Part shown: positions 16,203-23,724 of the stretch, in pieces | How positions within the stretch are numbered: position 1 is the stretch's first letter | Layout of the letters: each line of letters opens with the position of its first letter | Assembly (NCBI GenBank): GCA_029939595.1 | Contig: JAOZSQ010000012.1 | Location: 1 to 45,410 of the forward strand | Source of the DNA: EX4572-165 sp002254885 | GTDB taxonomy: Archaea > Thermoplasmatota > E2 > DHVEG-1 | DNA length: 45,410 nt | Direction: 5' to 3' | Made by a program: the position numbers and the translations under genes | The notes under the pieces: model-generated | The model's input: the letters and a program-made list of their open reading frames with translations, nothing else | Told to the model about the DNA's origin: nothing | Database searches by the model: none

Positions 16203-16842
16203 GGTGATCCCTCCATTGATATTTTTTATAGGATGTCCAATCCTTTGGCGGAAACAGATTCATTAATGAATCGGTTTTTTTCAACTTATTTTTTTTATTT
16301 ATAATTTCATCCCATATGCAATTAAAATCTCTGTTGATTTCGCATTTTCCATCCATTGATCCTCCACAAGGGCCATTCATTAATTGTTTAGGACAATGAG
16401 AAATTGGGCATAATCCTTCAAAATCATCAACAATACATGAACCACAAAGATTACATTCCCTTTCAAAGATACCCCTATTTATTTCAGCACCAACAAATAA
16501 TGTATTTGTTCCACTAATGATATGTTTATCTGGATATAACTGTTCAATTACCTGTACACCATTACCACAAGATAAAACAAGTAAATGATCTGCATCATCA
16601 ATTTCTTTATTTACAGATTTGAACAATCTTTTATTATTTAATAAATGACATGCAGGATCTAGAACAATCCAACCAGTTACATTAATATTGGATTCAATAA
16701 GCTTTTTTTCCATTTCAAGAACTTCTGGTTCTCCACCTACGTGACATAATGCAGCACATTCGCTACATCCAATGATGAAAACAGATCCTTTTTGAATTAT
16801 ATCAATAATTGAATCAAATGGTTTTTGCTCACTGATGATCAT
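16192..16842 (-). CDS. metV: MetV-like zinc protein, methylenetetrahydrofolate reductase C-terminal domain family
   Basis: 216 residues. The first half is a Rossmann-like domain beginning with VFIIGCSECAALCHVGG and including VLDPACHLL and LLVLSCGNGVQV. The second half has the Cys-rich MTHFR_C pattern CNLCGSCIVDDFEGLCP, then CPKQLMNGPCGGSMDGKCE, with seven Cys in about 45 residues, which bind zinc or Fe-S. In acetogenic bacteria MetV is an obligate partner of MetF and couples methylene-THF reduction to electron carriers. The gene overlaps metF by 11 bases, which supports a two-subunit enzyme. Together they place a folate-type methyl branch of the Wood-Ljungdahl pathway, or a methionine-supplying step, in this organism. 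Confidence 0.88.
   Translation of the reverse strand: MIISEQKPFDSIIDIIQKGSVFIIGCSECAALCHVGGEPEVLEMEKKLIESNINVTGWIVLDPACHLLNNKRLFKSVNKEIDDADHLLVLSCGNGVQVIEQLYPDKHIISGTNTLFVGAEINRGIFERECNLCGSCIVDDFEGLCPISHCPKQLMNGPCGGSMDGKCEINRDFNCIWDEIINKKNKLKKTDSLMNLFPPKDWTSYKKYQWRDHHKL
16200..16214 (-). promoter_or_regulatory. Shine-Dalgarno and ATA start site of metF
   Basis: Minus-strand reading: GGAGGG, six-base spacer ATCACC, then ATA. The ribosome-binding site is stronger than most in the window and its spacing points at the ATA codon. The only ATG nearby in another frame gives a peptide of four residues. Confidence 0.5.
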
Positions 16843-16918
16843 TAAAAAAAATGTATCGAATCAAAATTTAAAAATCTTATCTCTTTCATTTGGTTTTTTA
16901 GCAAATCTTTAAATTAAG

Positions 16919-16937
16919 ATTCCTGATAAACAGGAAT
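16919..16937. promoter_or_regulatory. Perfect palindrome at the start of the sugar-phosphate isomerase gene
   Basis: ATTCCTG-ATAAA-CAGGAAT ends two bases before the start codon. A TATA-like TTTAAATTAAG lies at about 16908-16918, so the palindrome would sit at or just before the transcript start, where a repressor could block polymerase. In RNA it would instead form a hairpin hiding the AGGA ribosome-binding site. Confidence 0.4.
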
Positions 16938-16939
16938 GT

Positions 16940-18001
16940 ATGATACTTGATGACCAACAAATGATTTCATCTATTGATAAAAAGAACATGTTTAAGATTC
17001 TTTCATGTTTTCCTGATCAAATAAAAGAAACCAAAACCATTGTTGAAAATGCAGAGATCCCGAAAATCTATAATATTCACCATGTAATTGTATCAGGAAT
17101 GGGTGGATCAGCAATATCTGGCGATATCTTACAACAATATACCGAAGATAAAGGATTCATCCCAGTTTCCGTTTGTAGATCATATCATCTTCCAAAATGG
17201 ATAAACAAAAAAACATTGGTTTTTTCACAGAGCTATTCAGGTAATACAGAGGAAACACTATCTGCATTTAAACATGCATATGAAAAAAAATGTTCAATCA
17301 TTTCAATAACATCTAATGGAAAACTTTTAGAGCATAGTACAAAACGATCAATTCCTGCTATTACCTTACCTGTGGGTTACGAGCCTCGTAGTGCTATCGC
17401 ATTTCTTTTTTTCAGTAGCTTATTTTCTTTACAAAAAATTGGTTTATTTACAAACACGATAGAAAAAGATATCCAGGAAACAATAGAAGTTACAAGGAAT
17501 CTAATTGAAAAAATCAATACATCAGTTGAATTTGAACAAAATTATGCAAAACAAATTGCAAATATGGCGTATAATACGATACCTCAGATTTATGGTTGGA
17601 ATATCTATGACTCAATTGCAAGACGTTGGGCAAAACAAATAAATGAAAACAGTAAAATGATCTCTCGATATGATTCTGTTCCAGAAAGCAATCATAATGA
17701 TATTGTTGGATGGTCAGAAAATAGTTCTGTTGCAAAACAATTCTCAGTAATACTTTTTAGAGATGCTAATCTTGAAACACTTCAAATGAAAACCAGATTA
17801 AGTTTCATGAAGAAATTTTACAGCCAAGTCGCATCAAACCTTATTGAAATACATGTTAAGGGGAAATCATCACTAGCAAAAATGATGTATTTACTTGTTC
17901 TTGGCGATTATGTCAGCTGTTATCTGGCTATACTTCAGAAAAAAGATCCCACGCCAGTGAGTATCATCAATCAACTAAAAAACACATTAGAAAAAATATA
18001 G
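16940..18001 (+). CDS. Bifunctional phosphoglucose/phosphomannose isomerase
   Basis: 353 residues with tandem SIS folds. The opening of the first is VIVSGMGGSAISGDIL, the archaeal PGI/PMI signature, followed by FSQSYSGNTEETLSAF (phosphate loop), IPAITLPVGYEPRSAIAFLFF and, in the second fold, NSKMISRYDSVPESNHNDIVGW with the catalytic Glu and His. It interconverts glucose 6-phosphate or mannose 6-phosphate with fructose 6-phosphate. Length is normal. It is transcribed away from metV-metF; the intergenic region is 97 bases and carries a TATA-like box and a perfect palindrome immediately before the start. Confidence 0.93.
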   Translation: MILDDQQMISSIDKKNMFKILSCFPDQIKETKTIVENAEIPKIYNIHHVIVSGMGGSAISGDILQQYTEDKGFIPVSVCRSYHLPKWINKKTLVFSQSYSGNTEETLSAFKHAYEKKCSIISITSNGKLLEHSTKRSIPAITLPVGYEPRSAIAFLFFSSLFSLQKIGLFTNTIEKDIQETIEVTRNLIEKINTSVEFEQNYAKQIANMAYNTIPQIYGWNIYDSIARRWAKQINENSKMISRYDSVPESNHNDIVGWSENSSVAKQFSVILFRDANLETLQMKTRLSFMKKFYSQVASNLIEIHVKGKSSLAKMMYLLVLGDYVSCYLAILQKKDPTPVSIINQLKNTLEKI

Positions 18002-18007
18002 ATAATA

Positions 18008-18574
18008 TCATTGACAAGACCATAAACCTATTTTGTTTTCAATGGCTGAATGCTCAGTTAAAAGATATTCTTGCTTTTTTTCAAATGTTTCTTTATCATA
18101 AACCCTTGCATATCCCATATTTAAAATCTGATTATTAAAATCTATCATTGTCTCATTATATACATAACATAAGAAACGATCATATTGATCTTTTAATCCT
18201 GCTCCTTCATCAAATAAGATATATCCATTTTGATCTAGCAGACACATTTGAGTATAATTCTTGGCGGTTCTTCCAAAATTTGTTAAACAGGAGAGATTAA
18301 TGATATTCTTATATTCATATATATTATTATGATCATTACTTATTTCAGGAGTATCAATACCAATTAGTCGGACTGTTACAATACTGCCATTTGAAATTTG
18401 TACTTTAATGGTATCTCCATCAATAACTGACGTGATAAGAACCGGATATGATATATTAAATTCTGGTTGCCATTTAATATTTGAAGATTTATTTTCAGAG
18501 ACACAACCTGCAATGTTTAAAATAACAAATAAGAGGATCATTGTGATTAATAATGTTTTAAGTGATTTTTTCAT
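18008..18574 (-). CDS. Thermonuclease-like lipoprotein (SNase fold)
   Basis: 188 residues with signal peptide and lipobox IAGC (Cys at about 23), so it is displayed on the membrane outer face. The staphylococcal nuclease core follows: VIDGDTIKV (calcium Asp), VRLIGIDTPE (Arg and Glu of the active site), YDRFLCYVY (second catalytic Arg) and GYARVY. All three key catalytic residues are present. It should cut DNA or RNA outside the cell, giving nucleotides for uptake. It is convergent with the isomerase gene, with only six bases between them. Confidence 0.9.
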   Translation of the reverse strand: MKKSLKTLLITMILLFVILNIAGCVSENKSSNIKWQPEFNISYPVLITSVIDGDTIKVQISNGSIVTVRLIGIDTPEISNDHNNIYEYKNIINLSCLTNFGRTAKNYTQMCLLDQNGYILFDEGAGLKDQYDRFLCYVYNETMIDFNNQILNMGYARVYDKETFEKKQEYLLTEHSAIENKIGLWSCQ

Positions 18575-18689
18575 TATTGAACATAATACTTAAAAGAATA
18601 TTAAAAATGTTTTAAAAAAATCTAATAGTTTTCATTTCAATTTTTTTCTTTAAAATTACCATTCTGATTATATATTTTTAAATTTGGTT

Positions 18690-18950
18690 TTAAATTTTTG
18701 TATTTTTTTCAGATGAGGATTTCAAAAGAATATGGATTATAATTAAAAAATTTGAAAAACAGGTTAGACTAATAATATATAAACCAACATGATAAATCAT
18801 TGTTGGATCAGAATTGAAAAAACCATTTGTCAAATAACCATTTGAAATTAATGCTGAAACAGAGATATCAATTGCCCATAATGAAAGAAATGTAATGACA
18901 ATAATAAAACCACTTATAGCAATCCAATCTGAGTTTGATAATTGTTTCAT
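18690..18950 (-). CDS. Small two-span membrane protein
   Basis: 86 residues. Two hydrophobic segments at about 9-31 and 51-75 are joined by a polar loop with NSDP; both ends are charged. The start codon shares ATGA with the stop of the preceding gene, so they are translationally coupled. No family recognised. Confidence 0.6.
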   Translation of the reverse strand: MKQLSNSDWIAISGFIIVITFLSLWAIDISVSALISNGYLTNGFFNSDPTMIYHVGLYIISLTCFSNFLIIIHILLKSSSEKNTKI

Positions 18951-19306
18951 ATTATACCAACTCGCACTATTCGATATACATCTCCCTCTGATTGAGAGAT
19001 TAGATCATAATAAAGACGGAAAAAAAATTCCTCGTGAGGTGGATAAAGATCATAAAAAATCATATTATATGTATTTGTTTCATTGTTATAATCTCTTAAT
19101 GTTACTGTGTATATCTGATATTTTTCATCTTTAAATTGAATAGTATTGTTTTCATGTAAGTCAATTATAGTACCATCTAAGTAATCAGAAATTTCGTTTA
19201 TTGTTTTGGTACGAATTGATTCAACATATGAATAAGTGATTGATGCAATAAATAGAATAAGTATTACTAATATTACAACACCAATAATGCCTAATTTCTT
19301 TTTCAT
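18947..19306 (-). CDS. Membrane-anchored hypothetical protein
   Basis: 119 residues from the ATG giving MKKKLGIIG. One N-terminal span of about 20 hydrophobic residues is followed by a soluble extracytoplasmic domain with strands (TIIDLHENNTIQF, YQIYTVTLRDYN, and a C-terminal YRIVRVGII). The strand-rich body, around 90 residues, may be an OB-like or beta-barrel domain. It overlaps the following two-span protein by four bases (ATGA), suggesting that the two proteins form a membrane complex. Not recognised. Confidence 0.6.
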   Translation of the reverse strand: MKKKLGIIGVVILVILILFIASITYSYVESIRTKTINEISDYLDGTIIDLHENNTIQFKDEKYQIYTVTLRDYNNETNTYNMIFYDLYPPHEEFFFRLYYDLISQSEGDVYRIVRVGII

Positions 19307-19546
19307 TATAATCAACACAATATTATTTTCGTTTTCAATTATATATATAATTTACTATTTATAATATTTTGTCAATAATGTTTAATAAACCAAATAATAA
19401 TGCTGTTTTTGACCAAACTTAAACTTATTAATCCAAAATAATAACAAAATTAATTGTATATAATTTTAAATTCTATTTATGAACAATTCATGTATTTAAA
19501 ATGATGAATATAAAAAAATATTATAAAATGTAAATCATTGAAGTTA

Positions 19547-19777
19547 TTATTTTTTTATTAGGATTGATGGGTTGTCAATATATTTTGAATGTTTTTGAAT
19601 TAGAAAATTTAAATATCTTACTTCAAGTTTTGAACATGGTTCAATATTTGATGGCGCTTTTATTGGTATTTTAAAAAATTCAATATTTGATTTATATGCC
19701 TCATCATTTATGTTTTCTTCCGTCTGTTTTGATACTTCAACATTATTCATTGATCGCCCATCCCTACTTTTTTTCAT
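19547..19777 (-). CDS. Small hypothetical protein, 76 residues
   Basis: A charged protein starting MKKSRDGRSMNN, with EFFKIPIKAPSNIEPCSKL in the middle and a helical end. The ribosome-binding site is weak (GATGTGATGG). It stands alone between two gaps. Coding is plausible but unproven; no family is recognised. Confidence 0.45.
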   Translation of the reverse strand: MKKSRDGRSMNNVEVSKQTEENINDEAYKSNIEFFKIPIKAPSNIEPCSKLEVRYLNFLIQKHSKYIDNPSILIKK

Positions 19778-19895
19778 ACCATCACATCGCTCTTTCCCAT
19801 CAATAGAGGACGATTGTAATATTATAATAAAATGAAACCATCTATCACTCCCATTTCATTTCCAACTATTGATTTCAAACCTTTTTTTCTTTAAA

Positions 19896-19917
19896 AACTA
19901 TCAATCATGTGATAGTT
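19896..19917 (-). terminator. Hairpin with T-run downstream of the 45-codon gene
   Basis: AACTATCA and TGATAGTT pair perfectly (8 bp, 6-base loop); on the minus strand the stem runs into TTTTT. It lies about 60 bases after the stop of the small gene at 19979. Confidence 0.5.
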
Positions 19918-19978
19918 CTTCTGAAATGATTTTTATTGATTTTCCCTTTATTAAAAAGAAAATAGAATAAATTATAAA

Positions 19979-20116
19979 CTATGTTATTGATTTAATTCCA
20001 TTTTCAGATTCAACAAGGATCATTTTTTGTATTTTAGTTTCTTTTAATTGACTATATGTTAACCCCGAAGGTTCACATATGATGCTGTCTGCGTATTCTT
20101 CTATAAATTTATTCAT
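19979..20116 (-). CDS. Small hypothetical protein, 45 residues
   Basis: A 46-codon ORF starting at ATG 20116 behind CGAGGAAAAA, a good ribosome-binding site. The peptide begins MNKFIEEYADSIICEP, continues GLTYSQLKETKIQKMILV and ends SIT. The helix-strand order and mixed charge suggest a small soluble protein. A hairpin with a T-run follows it on the same strand. No family is recognised. Confidence 0.5.
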   Translation of the reverse strand: MNKFIEEYADSIICEPSGLTYSQLKETKIQKMILVESENGIKSIT

Positions 20117-20307
20117 TTTTTCCTCGCCCCGTTTATTATGTAGATTTAATTAAGATTACATAAAACCCTGATTACAATTATTCCTACATAATGCTAAAAA
20201 TAGTGAATATTTTTATTTATTGTAGAATAATTGACAAAATTTTAGCAAATAATCATTTCGAAAAAATCGAGATAAATAATTTTTTTTCTTTGTTAATATG
20301 AATTTAG

Positions 20308-20392
20308 CGCGAGAAGGGAGATTTGAACTCCCGTGGTCGTAAGACCAATGGATTAGCAATCCATCGCCGTAGCCAGGCTGGGCCATCCTCGC
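20308..20392 (-). tRNA. tRNA-Ser(GCT)
   Basis: Minus-strand cloverleaf: acceptor GCGAGGA pairs with TTCTCGC (one G-T); anticodon stem ATGGA/TCCAT with loop TTGCTAA gives GCT; a long variable arm (TGGTC-TTAC-GACCA) marks a class II tRNA; T arm GGGAG-TTCAAAT-CTCCC. Discriminator G, as expected for serine. CCA not encoded. Confidence 0.96.
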
Positions 20393-20485
20393 AATATGAA
20401 AAGGGTGAATACTGATTACAGATAAAAAGATTATGTTCATCCATGCATTAAAAAACATTGAAAACATTATGATTATGTATCAATT

Positions 20486-21841
20486 ATGATTGATTGGACA
20501 GAAAAATATCGCCCGAAAAATCTTAAACAGATCATTGGAAATCAAAAAGCAGTATCAACCTTACAAGAATGGGCAAAAGAATGGGCAAATGGAAATCCAA
20601 AGAAAAAAGCAGTAGTTCTTTCTGGAAAACCAGGTATTGGAAAAACAAGTTGTGCATATGCATTGGCAAATCAATTTCAATGGATTACAATTGAACTTAA
20701 TACATCTGATGCACGAAATAAAGCACGTATTCAAGCAGTAGCAACTGCGGGATCAAATCATCAATCATTTAATGATGACGGATCATATGTTTCGACAAAA
20801 GAAGGTGGAAGAAAAATTATTATTTTAGATGAAGCTGATAATCTTTATGAACGAAATACTTCTAGTTCATCTGATTCGTTAAATCTAAGTGATAAAGGCG
20901 GGAAAAAAGAGATTATAGAAACAGTTCAAACAACTAAACAACCCATTATTCTCATTGTTAATGATTATTATAAATTGATTAAAGGAAGTGGGAGTTCTCT
21001 TGGAAAATTGTGTAATCATATAAAATTTTTTCAACCAAGATCAAATGAAATAAATGAATTGTTATATCAAATATCTAAAAATGAAAATATCAAAGTTAAA
21101 TCTAATTTGCTTGAACAATTAAGTACAAATTGTAAAGGTGATATCCGCTCTGCAATTAGAGATCTTCAATCATTAAGTATTGGAAAAACAGAAATTTGTT
21201 TAGAAAATATTGAATCTTTAGGATTTAGAGATCAAGAAGAAGTGATTTTTGATACATTATCAGCAATCTTTTCAACTGTTAACATTAAAGATATTAAAAA
21301 TCGTGTAAGACATGTAGATTTAGATCCTCGGATGTTATTATTGTGGATTGTAGAGAATATACCTAGATCCTATATTCATCCTTATGATAAATCAAAAGCT
21401 TATGAACATGTTTCAAAAGCAGACTTATATATTTCTAGAACATTAAAGAGAGGCAATTATGGGATGTGGGCTTATGCAACAGATCATATGAGCTATGGTG
21501 TTAGTTTGTCTAAAACTAATAAGCCAGCATATTGTAGATATCAGTTTCCATCTTGGCTTAAAAACCGGAAAAAAGGAGATAGTAAAGAGGATGCATTATT
21601 AGTTCAACAATTGGCAAAAATACATCATTGTTCAATTAAAAAAGCAAAAACGCAACTTTATCCATCAATTCTAAAAATATGTGGTAAAAATTCAATTAAT
21701 TCAAAAGAGTTTCTTTTAACAAATAAGGAATCCGAAATTAATAAAAATAAGGAAAAAGAGGATGTTTTAAAACATCAATCAAAAAAAGATATAAAAGAAA
21801 AAAATGAGAAAAATCAAAAACAACAAACATTGTTTTCATAA
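20486..21841 (+). CDS. rfcL: Replication factor C, large subunit
   Basis: 451 residues. AAA+ clamp-loader features: DWTEKYRPKNLKQIIGN at the start, Walker A GKPGIGKT at 47-54, Walker B IIILDEAD near 112-119, sensor 2-like GDIRSAIRDLQSL and the C-terminal collar domain. It loads the PCNA sliding clamp onto primed DNA together with RfcS, not in the window. The C-terminus is a long Lys/Glu-rich linker ending QKQQTLFS, a reduced PIP-box-like motif that would contact PCNA. The start codon lies 93 bases after the tRNA-Ser gene, which is read the other way. Confidence 0.95.
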   Translation: MIDWTEKYRPKNLKQIIGNQKAVSTLQEWAKEWANGNPKKKAVVLSGKPGIGKTSCAYALANQFQWITIELNTSDARNKARIQAVATAGSNHQSFNDDGSYVSTKEGGRKIIILDEADNLYERNTSSSSDSLNLSDKGGKKEIIETVQTTKQPIILIVNDYYKLIKGSGSSLGKLCNHIKFFQPRSNEINELLYQISKNENIKVKSNLLEQLSTNCKGDIRSAIRDLQSLSIGKTEICLENIESLGFRDQEEVIFDTLSAIFSTVNIKDIKNRVRHVDLDPRMLLLWIVENIPRSYIHPYDKSKAYEHVSKADLYISRTLKRGNYGMWAYATDHMSYGVSLSKTNKPAYCRYQFPSWLKNRKKGDSKEDALLVQQLAKIHHCSIKKAKTQLYPSILKICGKNSINSKEFLLTNKESEINKNKEKEDVLKHQSKKDIKEKNEKNQKQQTLFS

Positions 21842-21851
21842 AGAATTTTTT

Positions 21852-22634
21852 TTAATTGTTGATTCCATCTAAAATAGTCATAATTTCAACGGTTTGCTGT
21901 TTATAATGGCTTTTAAGCTTATTATATGACTCATCTGATATCTTTTGATTTCTATGCATTTTTTCAATTTCTTTTAAAATGTTTAGTAATAATGATTTTT
22001 CAATTTCAAGAAGTTCTGATGTTTCATAGCTTCTTTTTCGTTCTTTACCATTTTTCCTTTTTATAAATGCATACCAAGATGTAACAATGACGATAATTAC
22101 AAGCAAAACAATAAGGATTGTTGTATAAAAATTATATGATTCAGGTGCAGCGGTTTTTGTAAATTTAATTTCAATAGATGAATCTTTTCCTTCAAAGAAA
22201 CTTGAATAAATTTTAGAATTATCAAATTTAATCTGAAAAATTGAAGTGTTCTGCATAAATGTTTTAGAGAAATAAAGAGTAGATAATGGAAGATAATAAG
22301 TAACATCAATATTAAGATCTGAATCTAATAAATTGATATTACTAAGATTAATCAGGTAGTAATCATCTTGTTGTATAGGATTAGTTGTGATATTGTTTTC
22401 AATGATTATCTTTAATTCTTCTGCATCAATTGGGATATGAATGAGATAATATGAATCATTTTTGATTATTGCATTTTGAACCGTTATATGTTCTTTAACC
22501 ATGTAATTGTCATTAATTTCAGTTATTGATATTATATTGCTGTTAATTTCAAAAGTCTCAGCAGAGACTAATGGTAAGTAACTTATTGCTAAAAATCCAA
22601 TTAGTGTTATGGTCATTAGTGTTCTTTTATTCAT
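21852..22634 (-). CDS. Exported membrane protein with cytoplasmic helical tail
   Basis: 260 residues: signal peptide (1-25), extracytoplasmic beta-rich domain of about 140 residues, one transmembrane span near 168-190, a basic stop-transfer segment (KRKNGKERKRS), then a helical tail with LEIEKSLLLNILKEIEKMHRNQ and KISDESYNKLKSHYKQQ. The last part resembles short helical hairpins found at the ends of archaeal membrane regulators, where a D/E-x-Y-x-x-L-K pattern recurs. The outer domain resembles the start of secreted proteins that protect or sense at the surface. Role unknown. Convergent with rfcL. Confidence 0.65.
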   Translation of the reverse strand: MNKRTLMTITLIGFLAISYLPLVSAETFEINSNIISITEINDNYMVKEHITVQNAIIKNDSYYLIHIPIDAEELKIIIENNITTNPIQQDDYYLINLSNINLLDSDLNIDVTYYLPLSTLYFSKTFMQNTSIFQIKFDNSKIYSSFFEGKDSSIEIKFTKTAAPESYNFYTTILIVLLVIIVIVTSWYAFIKRKNGKERKRSYETSELLEIEKSLLLNILKEIEKMHRNQKISDESYNKLKSHYKQQTVEIMTILDGINN

Positions 22635-23078
22635 GTTGAATCTTTTGTGCCCATAAAAAAACTAATATTTATGTATTGCGTTAATGATAAATAATCACAT
22701 AAAAAACTAATTTATTCATTTTTAGACCCAATAATGGTTAATAATATTTGTTATTACATATAATTTTAATGTTAAAATCAAATTTATCAATTGTAAATTT
22801 GGATAAATATGGGAAAAAATTAATTCCCCATAAATATCCGTGCCTCCTTTAAAATATTTTAAGATATTAATATTATTAAATCTTTTTGTTTAATTTAGTA
22901 ATACATATTATCATAATATGTATATTAAAATAAACTTATTTTAAGCCCATAAAAAAAACTTGTTAAAAATTTCAATTATTTATTAATGACTAGAACTAAA
23001 TACCATTCATGTTTTTACATCGTGAAAGATTAAAAAGGAGTTTCTTTAAGAAAAACTCAATGATATGGAGAGATTTAC
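22635..23078. other. Intergenic stretch with hairpin and CCTCCTT tract
   Basis: 444 bases without a convincing ORF, very AT-rich. It contains the imperfect hairpin at 22801-22839 followed by CCTCCTT. A plus-strand TATA-like ACATATAATTTT at about 22757 could start an RNA just before the hairpin. The last 40 bases hold the ribosome-binding site of the next gene. Confidence 0.5.
22801..22839 (+). ncRNA. Candidate small RNA hairpin
   Basis: GGATAAATATGGGAA at 22801-22815 pairs with TTCCCCATAAATATCC at 22824-22839 with three mismatches; the loop is short. CCTCCTT, identical to the core anti-Shine-Dalgarno, follows at 22843-22849. A TATA-like box lies about 40 bases upstream. Coding is not apparent. 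Confidence 0.35.
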
Positions 23079-23327
23079 ATGGTTTGGCAAGACATTGCAA
23101 TTACAGCAATTATCTACATGTTTGTAATAGTTACAATTCCCCAAGTTAAAGATGTTTTAAAGAAAAAAACGAAATTAAACCTCATAACCGCAGGACCAAC
23201 AGCTATTGGAAATTTTGGGATGGCATATGTTTTTTCAACACTAGGTCTTTGGATATCAGTAACATCATCATTGATTATAGCAACATTATGGCTTATTATT
23301 TTCATAGGCTCATGGAAAAATAAATAA
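23079..23327 (+). CDS. Small three-span membrane protein, PQ-loop/SemiSWEET-like
   Basis: 82 residues with three hydrophobic segments (about 5-22, 37-56, 58-77). The first ends with VTIPQVKDVLKKKTK, where the Pro-Gln pair and following basic stretch match the PQ motif of SemiSWEET-type half-transporters, which dimerise to make a sugar channel of about this size. The sequence between spans 1 and 2 (LNLITAGPTAIGNFGMAY) also fits. The ATG is preceded by GGAGAG at good spacing. If the assignment is wrong, it is a small membrane protein of unknown role. Confidence 0.5.
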   Translation: MVWQDIAITAIIYMFVIVTIPQVKDVLKKKTKLNLITAGPTAIGNFGMAYVFSTLGLWISVTSSLIIATLWLIIFIGSWKNK

Positions 23328-23451
23328 TGGCTTATTTGAACAAATCCATATAACTCACATAAGGAGTATATGTTTTTTTTACACATAAAGTATAAATACT
23401 TTGATTTTTCAAAGAAGTTAAGTAATAAAAGATGTGAGGAGTTAAAAAAAA

Positions 23452-23688
23452 ATGTATGAACAAATGGTTGTCGAAACAAAATATGTTTGTCCAAATTGTG
23501 GTGGTGAAATGGAACCATCAAAAAATGATTCTGATGAGGCCTATGTTTGTAAAGACTGTGGATGTTGTGTTGATGGAAAAGAACTCTGTAATTTTGACGC
23601 TGATCAGGTCTGTCCTAATTGTAATCAACATTTAGAAGGAAATGAATGTAGTTACTGTGGTTATGATCTAGGCTCAGATTTTGAATAA
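23452..23688 (+). CDS. Double zinc-ribbon protein
   Basis: 78 residues with two zinc ribbons: CPNCGGEM...CKDCG (about residues 14-38) and CPNCNQ...CSYCG (about 54-71). The first also has an extra Cys pair nearby. Small proteins like this often serve as nucleic-acid-binding or regulator parts, but the target is unknown. A TATA-like CATAAAGTATAAATAC lies near 23383-23398 and GTGAGGAG serves as ribosome-binding site. It is convergent with the transporter gene. Confidence 0.75.
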   Translation: MYEQMVVETKYVCPNCGGEMEPSKNDSDEAYVCKDCGCCVDGKELCNFDADQVCPNCNQHLEGNECSYCGYDLGSDFE

Positions 23689-23724
23689 AAAAAATTATTC
23701 TTAGATCTGTTTTTCTCCTTTTTA

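Noticed and set aside
20213..20467. Minus-strand 84-codon ORF
   Set aside because: It covers the tRNA-Ser gene and its protein content comes from the tRNA sequence.
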